A stretch of DNA of 7,646 bases, from contig JAJDAI010001104.1 in the NCBI GenBank assembly GCA_029261955.1, forward strand, positions 1 through 7,646, read 5' to 3'. Position 1 is the stretch's first letter. Each line of letters opens with the position of its first letter. Shown piece by piece: positions 1 to 5,912 of this stretch. A program made the translations under genes and the position numbers. This DNA comes from Deltaproteobacteria bacterium (GTDB lineage: Bacteria; Myxococcota_A; UBA796; UBA9615). Under the pieces are notes generated by a model. That model was given only the letters and a program-made list of their open reading frames with translations, searched no databases and was not told where the DNA came from.

Positions 1-954
1 AGAGATCGACTCGCGGGTCTTCATGATCGCCATCTCGACGACGTAGTTGCCGGCCGACTTCGAGCAGATCTCGAGCGCGTCGAGGATCGGAACACCGGAG
101 CTGATCATCGTGCCGAGCGTGCGGCAGAAGCGGGCGACGGCCACCTTGCGGAGCAGATCGCCGAACGCAGGCAGGCGCAGCAGGACGCGATCTCGACCGC
201 GCTTGCCCCACTCGGTCTGGAAGACCTGCCGCATCACCACGACGAAGACGGCTGTCCCGACGACGGCGTGGATCGAGTAGTTGACCGAGAAGTCGGAGAT
301 CCCGATGAGGATCTGCGTGGGGACCGGCAGCTCGGCGCCGACCTCCGAGAACATCTTCTCGAAGACGGGGACCACCTTGGTCATGATCACCGCCATGATG
401 ATGATCATGATGATGACGATGGCGATGGGATAGACCATCGCGCCGCGCACCTTGCGCTTGAGCTTGCTGTTCTTCTCGATGTAGGACGCGAGCCGGTTGA
501 GGATCGTGTCCAGGATGCCGCCGACTTCGCCGGCCGCCACGAGGTTCACGTAGAGCTCGTCGAAGGTCTTGGGGTACTTCTTCAAGGCGTCGGCGAAGGT
601 GGCTCCACCCTCGACGGTTTCCTTGATGTCGGTCAGCTGCGACTTGAAGGTCGGGTTCTCGACGTTCGTCGCCTGGATGTCGAGGCACTGCACGAGGGGC
701 AGGCCGGAGTCGATCATCGTGGCGAACTGCCGCGTGAAGACCACGAGATCCTTCTCGCCGACCGAGGGCTGGAGGAACGCGGGCAGCACGATGTTGATGT
801 CGCCGCTGAGATCGAGCCCCTTCTTCTTGACCGTCGTGGGCTTGATCTTCATCTCGCGCAACTTGGTCATCACGGCGGCCTGGTTGGCCGCTTCGACCTC
901 ACCCTTGCGCACCTCACCGGTGGCTGTGCGGCCCTCGTAGACGAACTTCGGCAT
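1..954 (-). CDS. pilC: Type IV pilus inner-membrane platform protein PilC (N-terminal part, cut by left edge)
   Basis: PilC is the polytopic inner-membrane platform of the type IV pilus and couples the PilB/PilT motors to pilin insertion or removal. The frame starts at ATG 952-954 and stays open to base 1, giving 318 residues; the family is usually about 400, so the C-terminus lies outside the window. Two T2SSF repeats can be seen. The first starts near residue 68 (EKDLVVFTRQFATMIDSGLP) and contains AAGEVGGILD near 140-149. The second begins near 268 (LLRKVAVARFCRTLGTMISS, then GVPILDAL). Hydrophobic helices lie at about 172-191 and 226-242. The N-terminus MPKFVYEGRTATGEV is typical of PilC/GspF, and GGAGG-like spacing (GGAGG, 9 bases) supports the start. 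It is read away from the FHA gene, so it cannot be co-transcribed with pilBT from the pilB promoter without crossing an opposite-strand gene. Family assignment is firm; PilC rather than GspF follows from the pilB/pilT neighbours. Confidence 0.95.
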   Translation of the reverse strand, partial: MPKFVYEGRTATGEVRKGEVEAANQAAVMTKLREMKIKPTTVKKKGLDLSGDINIVLPAFLQPSVGEKDLVVFTRQFATMIDSGLPLVQCLDIQATNVENPTFKSQLTDIKETVEGGATFADALKKYPKTFDELYVNLVAAGEVGGILDTILNRLASYIEKNSKLKRKVRGAMVYPIAIVIIMIIIMAVIMTKVVPVFEKMFSEVGAELPVPTQILIGISDFSVNYSIHAVVGTAVFVVVMRQVFQTEWGKRGRDRVLLRLPAFGDLLRKVAVARFCRTLGTMISSGVPILDALEICSKSAGNYVVEMAIMKTRESIS

Positions 955-963
955 TCGGGTCGA

Positions 964-968
964 CCTCC
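964..968 (-). promoter_or_regulatory. Ribosome binding site of pilC
   Basis: The minus strand reads GGAGG, 9 bases before the ATG at 954. It is a near-ideal Shine-Dalgarno match and fixes the pilC start. Confidence 0.75.
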
Positions 969-1171
969 GCGCTAACCATGCGACTCATGTCCAGAACGAC
1001 GCCCTGGATTCCCACAATGGCGGGAGCATACGCGATGAAGGGGGGTCCCCGGTAGCTTTCGGCTCATCCTGAGCAGCGAAGCCACCGGGCCCGGTTGAGG
1101 CCGGGTGCCATCCCTGATAGCCTCGGCTGCTGGATTCCGCGCCTCCAATGTGGGTGCATCCAGCGTCTCCA

Positions 1172-1178
1172 GGGAGGA
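1172..1178 (+). promoter_or_regulatory. Ribosome binding site deciding the GTG start of the FHA gene
   Basis: GGGAGGA lies 10 bases before GTG 1189-1191. This start places a classic signal peptide at the very N-terminus. The in-frame GTG at 1105 would add 28 residues before it, and the in-frame ATG at 1267 would remove most of the signal peptide. Confidence 0.6.
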
Positions 1179-1188
1179 TCCCAAAGTC

Positions 1189-2898
1189 GTGATCACTCAG
1201 GTTCCCGGTCCCACACGGGCGGGTCTGCGCGCCCTCGCGGCTGCCGCCGCCGTCTTCGTGTTCTCAATGGGCGCGAGCGCCTCGGCGGCACAGCTTCTCG
1301 AAGTCATCCCGAGTGATGACGTCGCCGGCACCATCCGTGTCGGAGTGCGCGACGGAGCAGACCAGACCCCCAAGGTCGTTGCCAACGGCAAGGACGTCGA
1401 CCTCCAGGTGGCGGATCGCAAGACCTCGCTGCGCTGGCAGCCGTTGGTGATGATGGTGGACACCGCCAACGTCAGCGCCGGCCAGCTCGACAAGATCAAG
1501 CAGAACGTCGTCGGCATCACGAAGCGTGAATTCGCGGGTGGTTCGCAGTACGTCAAGGTCGTCGGTGACGACGGCAACGGCGACCAGATGAACAACCCGG
1601 AGACCGCCGAGTCCCGCGCCCAGGCCCTCGTGGACGGGTGGACGGCCCGGCCGGCGCCCAACCCCAAGAAGCCCAACTGGTCCAACGTCGGTGCCTTCCT
1701 GGGCGGGGCCTTCGCCGCCCCGTCGGTCAGCCGCGCGCGCCCGTGGGGCCTGGTCTTCTCGAGCCTCTGCGTCTCGCCGGACCTGAACGTGCCGGACCTC
1801 AGCGGCTTCCCCGGTCCCATCCGCTTCCTCACCTGGAACAACGATCTGCCCAAGGGCTGCCTCGAGCAGCGCGAGGCGTTCCTGGCGAAGGTGCGTGAGA
1901 CGAAGAAGGACATCGAAGTCCTCGACATCGCCGACCCGGCGCAGGCCGAGGCCGTCAAGAAGGCCCGCGCGGGCCGCAGCGACATCACCGACGAATCCAT
2001 GATCCTGTCGGGTGTTCCCTACGACGGCGGCGCGCTGTTGCTCTCGGTCTCGGTCGAAGGCAGCGAGCCCTGGAAGGGTGGATACACCGACGAGTCGGCC
2101 CCCTCCGAGTGGTCCCGGCAGGCGACCATCGCCAGCCAGGCGAAGAGCCGCAAGATGATGATCGGGGGCTTCGGTCTGCTGGTCATCCTGGTGCTGCTCG
2201 GCGCCGTCGTCCGAGCCCGCACCTCGGCAGCCGAGGTCGGCAAGTGGGAGGCGGTCGGCGAGGCCGAGGACCTCTCGGCGACGATGGACCCGGACGCCTG
2301 GAACGCCACCATCTTCCAGCTGACCGGCGCGATGCCCGTGCTCGCGGAAGTGCGCGAGGCGGCCCAGCTCGGGCCGGGCAAGGAAAAGAAGAAGAAGAAG
2401 GCCAAGCCCGCCCCCAAGGCGAAGGCCGAGCCGAAGGTCGAGGTCGCTCCGGTGCCGCCCGAGGGCTCCGAGTCGACTCAGAACGTCGGCCCGCAGACGC
2501 CGGCCACCCCGGGCAACACCGGCATGACGGTGGCGATGCCGGTGCTGGACGACGGCACGGGCTACGACGCCGACACCCCCTTCGAGATCGGCGTGCTGCT
2601 GCGCGGCAAGCCGGTGGCGCGCAAGACGAAGAAGTTCCGCAAGGTCTTCAGCATCGGTCGGGCCACCGACAACCGCGTCGTCATCCAGAAGGACGACACG
2701 GTGCACCGCTACCACGTCGTCGTGCGGCCCGCGCTGCAGGGCAAGGAGTGGTGGCTCGAGGTCTCCCCGACCGCGACGAACCGGACCAACCTCAACGGCA
2801 AGGACCTGCGCGCCGGTGGCCGCTACCGCCTGCCGGCCCGCTTCCGGCTCCAGCTGGGCGAGGCGACCGAGGTGCGCGGGCGCGCTGCGACCGACTGA
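1189..2898 (+). CDS. Signal-peptide, single-TM protein with C-terminal FHA-like domain; unknown extracytoplasmic region
   Basis: The product is 569 residues from GTG 1189. Residues 1-34 look like a signal peptide: Arg10 and Arg14, an Ala/Val/Phe core at 15-27, then AxA-type sites ending near Ala33-Ala34. Residues 35 to about 322 should be extracytoplasmic. I do not recognise a domain there. A strand PLVMMVDTANVS (85-96) is faintly like the start of a vWA fold but lacks a DxSxS metal site. This region holds the only two cysteines, Cys194 and Cys224, which could form a disulfide. A transmembrane helix spans about 325-342, followed by Arg-rich residues that fit an inward C-terminus. A Lys-rich linker (398-404) and a Thr/Pro stretch (437-447) lead to an FHA-like domain at about 465-564: Gly490-Arg491, VHRYH (505-509) and NLNG (534-537). 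FHA domains normally bind phosphothreonine; here the usual Ser of SxxH aligns with His506. Role unknown; it may be a receptor or scaffold. It is convergent with pilT and divergent from pilC. Confidence 0.8.
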   Translation: MITQVPGPTRAGLRALAAAAAVFVFSMGASASAAQLLEVIPSDDVAGTIRVGVRDGADQTPKVVANGKDVDLQVADRKTSLRWQPLVMMVDTANVSAGQLDKIKQNVVGITKREFAGGSQYVKVVGDDGNGDQMNNPETAESRAQALVDGWTARPAPNPKKPNWSNVGAFLGGAFAAPSVSRARPWGLVFSSLCVSPDLNVPDLSGFPGPIRFLTWNNDLPKGCLEQREAFLAKVRETKKDIEVLDIADPAQAEAVKKARAGRSDITDESMILSGVPYDGGALLLSVSVEGSEPWKGGYTDESAPSEWSRQATIASQAKSRKMMIGGFGLLVILVLLGAVVRARTSAAEVGKWEAVGEAEDLSATMDPDAWNATIFQLTGAMPVLAEVREAAQLGPGKEKKKKKAKPAPKAKAEPKVEVAPVPPEGSESTQNVGPQTPATPGNTGMTVAMPVLDDGTGYDADTPFEIGVLLRGKPVARKTKKFRKVFSIGRATDNRVVIQKDDTVHRYHVVVRPALQGKEWWLEVSPTATNRTNLNGKDLRAGGRYRLPARFRLQLGEATEVRGRAATD

Positions 2899-2921
2899 GT
2901 CTCCGGAACGCGATTGAACTC

Positions 2922-2945
2922 AAGGCCCCGCTTCGGCGGGGCTTT
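2922..2945. terminator. Hairpin terminator between convergent FHA gene and pilT
   Basis: AAGGCCCCGC (2922-2931), loop TTCG and GCGGGGCTTT (2936-2945) form a 10-bp stem with one G-T wobble. It starts 24 bases after the FHA stop and ends 29 bases before the pilT stop. The T-run is short on either strand, so efficiency is uncertain. Its position suggests it serves both genes. Confidence 0.7.
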
Positions 2946-2974
2946 GTGGTTCTGGCGCGGGGCGCCGCTCCGGC

Positions 2975-4078
2975 TCAGCGCGCGTAGCCGCCGCCACGCG
3001 CGTTCCGCGCGTTGTTGGCGATCATCGACTGCAGCTCTTTGTGGTCCTGGCTGCGGGACAACGCGATCTCGAGCGTGATCAGCCCGCGCGTGTGCAGATC
3101 GAAGAGCGACTGGTTCATCGTCTGCATGCCCGTGCGCGCCTGTCCCAGCTGCATCGCCGAGTAGATCTGGTGCGTCTTGTCCTCGCGGATCAGGTTCCGC
3201 ACACCGGGCGTGGGCAGCAGGACCTCGGTGCAGACCGCACGCCCCGGCCCGTCGGCCCGCGGCAGCAGCAACTGGCAGATGATGCCCTCGAGCACGAAGG
3301 ACAGCTGCGTGCGCACCTGCGTGCGCTGGTGGGGCGGGAAGACGTCGATGATGCGGTTGACGGTCTGCACGGCCGAGTTGGTGTGCAGCGTCGCCAGCAC
3401 GAGGTGGCCCGTCTCGCTGACCGTCAGGGCGGCCTGGATGGTCTCGAGGTCCCGCAGCTCGCCGATGAGCACGACGTCGGGGTCCTCGCGCAGCACGTAC
3501 TTCAGCGCCGCCCCGAAGGAGTGGGTGTCCTGCCCGACCTCACGCTGGTTCACCAGCGCCTTCTTGTGCGGGTGGATGTACTCGATCGGGTCCTCGATCG
3601 TGAGGATGTGGCGCGGCGACTCGGAGTTGAGCAGGTCGATCATCGACGCGAGCGACGTGGACTTGCCGGAGCCCGTGGGCCCCGTCACCAGGATGAGGCC
3701 GCGCGGCTTGCGGACCAGCTCGCCGAGGATCGGCGGCAGACCCAGCTCGTCGAGCGAGGGCACCGTGTAGGGGATCACGCGAAAGGCACCGGCCACGGCG
3801 CCGCTCTGGCGGTAGATGTTCGCGCGGAAGCGGCTGAGTCCCGGCACCTCGATCGACAGGTCGAGCTCCCACTCCGTCTCGAAGCGCTGGCGCTGGACCT
3901 CGTTCAGCTGCGAGGTGCACAGCCGCTCGGTGTCCGCCTCGTCCAGAGCGTCGGTCTTGATCGGGATCAGGTCGCCATCGATCCGCAGGACCGGAGGCGC
4001 GTCGACCGTGATGTGCAGGTCGGAGGCCCCCTGCTCCACCATCGTCTGCAGGAGGAGCTCGAGGGTCAGGTCGGCCAC
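2975..4078 (-). CDS. pilT: Type IV pilus retraction ATPase PilT
   Basis: PilT is the hexameric cytoplasmic ATPase that powers pilus depolymerisation and twitching. The product is 367 residues, close to the usual family size. The N-terminus has the PilT/PilU signature VEQGASDLHI (14-23). The core shows Walker A GPTGSGKST (133-141), the Asp box TIEDPIEY (160-167), Walker B VLIGELRD (203-210) and the His box TGHLVLATLHTNS (223-235). The C-terminal PilT hallmark appears as VRNLIRE (293-299, usually AIRNLIRE), followed by GMQTMNQSL (317-325); this motif separates PilT from PilB-type ATPases. It starts with GTG at 4076-4078, only 7 bases after the pilB stop. The nearest Shine-Dalgarno-like GAGG lies 12 bases upstream inside the pilB end, so coupled translation with pilB is likely. 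No key catalytic residue is missing. The only oddity is that pilC does not follow it on the same strand. Confidence 0.97.
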   Translation of the reverse strand: MADLTLELLLQTMVEQGASDLHITVDAPPVLRIDGDLIPIKTDALDEADTERLCTSQLNEVQRQRFETEWELDLSIEVPGLSRFRANIYRQSGAVAGAFRVIPYTVPSLDELGLPPILGELVRKPRGLILVTGPTGSGKSTSLASMIDLLNSESPRHILTIEDPIEYIHPHKKALVNQREVGQDTHSFGAALKYVLREDPDVVLIGELRDLETIQAALTVSETGHLVLATLHTNSAVQTVNRIIDVFPPHQRTQVRTQLSFVLEGIICQLLLPRADGPGRAVCTEVLLPTPGVRNLIREDKTHQIYSAMQLGQARTGMQTMNQSLFDLHTRGLITLEIALSRSQDHKELQSMIANNARNARGGGYAR

Positions 4079-4085
4079 TGCGGAG

Positions 4086-5786
4086 CTAGTCCTCGGTCGT
4101 CGTGCGGACGACCTCGTCCACCGAGGTCATGCCCTCACGCAGCTTGGTCAGCGCCGACATGCGCAGGCTCTTCATGCCCTGGCGGATGGCTTCGCGCTTC
4201 AGCTCGAGGGTCGAGGCCCCGTTCAGGACGAACTCACGCAGCTCTTCGGTCAGGACCATGATCTCGTAGACGGCGATGCGGCCCTTGTAGCCCGAGCCGT
4301 TGCAGGTGCGGCAGCCCGCGCCCTTCATGACCGTGAAGCCTTCGATGTCGTCGGGGTGCACACCCAGGTCGAGCAGGACCTGCGGCGGGACCTCGATCGG
4401 CTCGCGGCACTCGACGCAGAGCTTGCGGCAGAGCCGCTGGGCGGCGATGAGGATGACCGATGCGGCGACCAGGAAGGGCTCGATGCCCATGTTCAGCAGG
4501 CGGCTGACGGAGCTCGGCGCGTCGTTCGTGTGCAGGGTCGAGAGCACGAGGTGGCCGGTGAGCGCCGCCTTGATGCCGATCTCGGCCGTCTCGAAGTCAC
4601 GAATCTCGCCGACCAGGATGATGTCCGGGTCCTGCCGCAGGAACGACCGCAGCGTGGAGCCGAAGTTCAGGCCGATGTCGTCGTGCATCTGGACCTGGTT
4701 GATGCCGAAGAGGTTGTATTCGACCGGGTCCTCGGCCGTGGAGATGTTCACGTCGGTGCGGTTCAACTCGGACAGCACCGAGTACAGCGTCGTCGTCTTG
4801 CCGGAGCCGGTCGGCCCCGTGACGAGGATCATGCCGTAGGGCGTGTGGATCGCGTTCTTGAAGCCCTCGAGGGTCTTCTCCTCGAAGCCCAGCTTCGTCA
4901 TGTCGAGCTGCAGGTTCGACTTGTCGAGCAGCCGGAGCACGATCTTCTCGCCCCAGATGACCGGCAGCACGGAGACGCGGAAGTCCATCTCCTTGTTCTT
5001 GCCCATCTTGAGCTTGATGCGGCCGTCCTGAGGCAGCCGCCGCTCGGCGATGTCGAGGTTCGACATGATCTTGATGCGCGAGGTGATGGCGTGCTTGAGC
5101 TTCACCGGCGGCTTCATGACTTCGTAGAGCATGCCGTCGATGCGGTAGCGCACCCGGAGCTGCTTCTCGAAGGGCTCGACGTGGATGTCGGAGGCGCCCT
5201 TGCGGATGGCGTCGAGCAGGATGAGGTTCACGAGCTTGATGACCGGAGCGTCTCCAGCGGACTTCTCCAGGTCCAGCTCGTTCATGTCCTCGTCGGCATC
5301 GACGATGTCGACTTCGTCGTCCTCGAAGTCGAGCATCACGTCGTCGAAGGTGACGTTCGACGTGTAGTACTTCTCGACCGCGGCCTCGATGGCCTGCTCG
5401 GACGCGACCACGACCTCGACGTTGTATCCAGTGAGGAACTTGATGTCGTCGATGGCGAAGATGTTGGACGGGTCCGCCATCGCCACGATGAGGGTCGAGC
5501 CGGTGCGGTTGACCGGGATGACCTGGTGCTTGAGCACCACTTCCTTCGGGATGAGCTTGATGATCTCGGGCTCGATGTCGAACTCGTTGAGATCGATCGA
5601 CGGCACGCCGTACTGCTTGCTCAGGAAGGCAGTGAGCTCGTTCTCCTCGATGAAGCCCATCTTGGTGAGCTGGTAACCGAGGCGTCCGCCGGTGCTCTTC
5701 TGCTCCTCGATCGCCTGCTGGAGCTGGAGCGGGGTGATGAGCTTTTCGCGAAGAAGAAGCTCGCCGAGTCGTCCACTGCTGGCCAT
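4086..5786 (-). CDS. pilB: Type IV pilus extension ATPase PilB with MshEN c-di-GMP-binding head
   Basis: PilB is the hexameric ATPase that drives pilin polymerisation through PilC. From ATG 5784-5786 it has 566 residues, usual for the family. A TTG five codons earlier is possible, but GGAG 9 bases before the ATG decides the start. Residues 6-58 match the two-part MshEN c-di-GMP motif: RLGELLLREKLI... (6-29), a 5-residue spacer, and RLGYQLTKMGFI... (35-58). A GspE/PilB N-terminal domain continues to about 142. A very acidic linker spans 147-174. The ATPase core has the Asp box STAEDPVEY (349-357), Walker A GPTGSGKTT (324-332), Walker B ILVGEIRD (390-397) and His box TGHLVLSTLHTND (410-422). 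The zinc-binding tetracysteine region is CVEC (457-460) with CRTC (492-495), plus one additional Cys453. It reads straight into pilT. The first 250 residues resemble Myxococcus-type PilB from memory. Confidence 0.97.
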   Translation of the reverse strand: MASSGRLGELLLREKLITPLQLQQAIEEQKSTGGRLGYQLTKMGFIEENELTAFLSKQYGVPSIDLNEFDIEPEIIKLIPKEVVLKHQVIPVNRTGSTLIVAMADPSNIFAIDDIKFLTGYNVEVVVASEQAIEAAVEKYYTSNVTFDDVMLDFEDDEVDIVDADEDMNELDLEKSAGDAPVIKLVNLILLDAIRKGASDIHVEPFEKQLRVRYRIDGMLYEVMKPPVKLKHAITSRIKIMSNLDIAERRLPQDGRIKLKMGKNKEMDFRVSVLPVIWGEKIVLRLLDKSNLQLDMTKLGFEEKTLEGFKNAIHTPYGMILVTGPTGSGKTTTLYSVLSELNRTDVNISTAEDPVEYNLFGINQVQMHDDIGLNFGSTLRSFLRQDPDIILVGEIRDFETAEIGIKAALTGHLVLSTLHTNDAPSSVSRLLNMGIEPFLVAASVILIAAQRLCRKLCVECREPIEVPPQVLLDLGVHPDDIEGFTVMKGAGCRTCNGSGYKGRIAVYEIMVLTEELREFVLNGASTLELKREAIRQGMKSLRMSALTKLREGMTSVDEVVRTTTED

Positions 5787-5795
5787 GTGGGGGCT

Positions 5796-5799
5796 CTCC
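5796..5799 (-). promoter_or_regulatory. Ribosome binding site of pilB
   Basis: The minus strand reads TTGGAGAG with GGAG 9 bases before ATG 5786. It overlaps the alternative TTG start (5799-5801), which argues that the ATG is the true start. Confidence 0.65.
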
Positions 5800-5814
5800 A
5801 AAGGGTCCTGATCG

Positions 5815-5855
5815 CCGCACGGGATTGCGGACGGACCAAGCTACCACGACTGGTC
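5815..5855. repeat. Two small inverted repeats in the pilB leader
   Basis: CCGCA (5815-5819) pairs with TGCGG (5826-5830) across a 6-base loop, and GACCA (5834-5838) pairs with TGGTC (5851-5855) across 12 bases. They sit 28 to 69 bases before the pilB start, within the 115-base gap after the glycosyltransferase gene. They could be an operator or leader structure, or chance in GC-rich DNA. No convincing -35/-10 or sigma-54 site was found in this gap. Confidence 0.3.
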
Positions 5856-5889
5856 TCACCGATGAGCGGGTGCGTGGTCGCGCCTTGTC

Positions 5890-5912
5890 CCATCCGTCCC
5901 GTCAGGGGATGG
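5890..5912. repeat. Inverted repeat spanning the glycosyltransferase stop codon
   Basis: CCATCC (5890-5895) and GGATGG (5907-5912) are exact inverted arms around an 11-base loop that contains the stop codon at 5902-5904. It might slow or end transcription of the glycosyltransferase pair before pilB, but there is no T-run after it on the minus strand. Confidence 0.25.

Larger units (their letters stand above)
955..1188. other. Divergent intergenic region between pilC and the FHA gene
   Basis: These 234 bases must hold the promoters of both pilC (leftward) and the FHA gene (rightward). No strong promoter is evident. The best plus-strand candidate is TTGAGG (1095-1100), a 17-base spacer, and TAGCCT (1118-1123), which matches consensus only weakly at the -10. 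Symmetric elements include the perfect 10-base palindrome CCGGGCCCGG (1085-1094), the hairpin CCCGG/CCGGG (1090-1094 with 1101-1105) and GCTCA-TCC-TGAGC (1062-1074). AGCAGC (1072-1077) could also pair with GCTGCT (1127-1132), enclosing the hairpin. The reading frame of the FHA gene is open back to 1105, but I treat the stretch before 1189 as untranslated. Confidence 0.4.

Noticed and set aside
268..975. Plus-strand open frame opposite pilC with a His/Asp-rich stretch
   Set aside because: The HDDDHDDDD-like run is only the reverse reading of the ATC/ATG codons of a PilC transmembrane helix.
1095..1110. Possible sigma-54 promoter for pilC (TGGCAC on the minus strand)
   Set aside because: The -24 part matches, but the base pattern 5 bases on reads CTCAA, with no GC at -12.
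1073..1135. Possible GEMM-I (c-di-GMP) riboswitch in the FHA leader, from GCGAAGCCACCGGGCC resembling the GCAAAGCC-CGGGCC core
   Set aside because: The 5' GGCAAACC segment and GAAA tetraloop expected upstream are missing, and the 3' pairing partner does not fit the fold. A covariance-model search would settle it.
1105..1188. Earlier GTG start for the FHA protein
   Set aside because: It would bury the signal peptide 28 residues inside, and it lacks a ribosome binding site as good as GGGAGGA before 1189.
1264..2715. Long minus-strand open frame opposite the FHA gene
   Set aside because: It is Arg/His/Leu-rich low-complexity translation, a complement artefact. The plus-strand frame has a signal peptide, transmembrane helix and FHA-like motifs.
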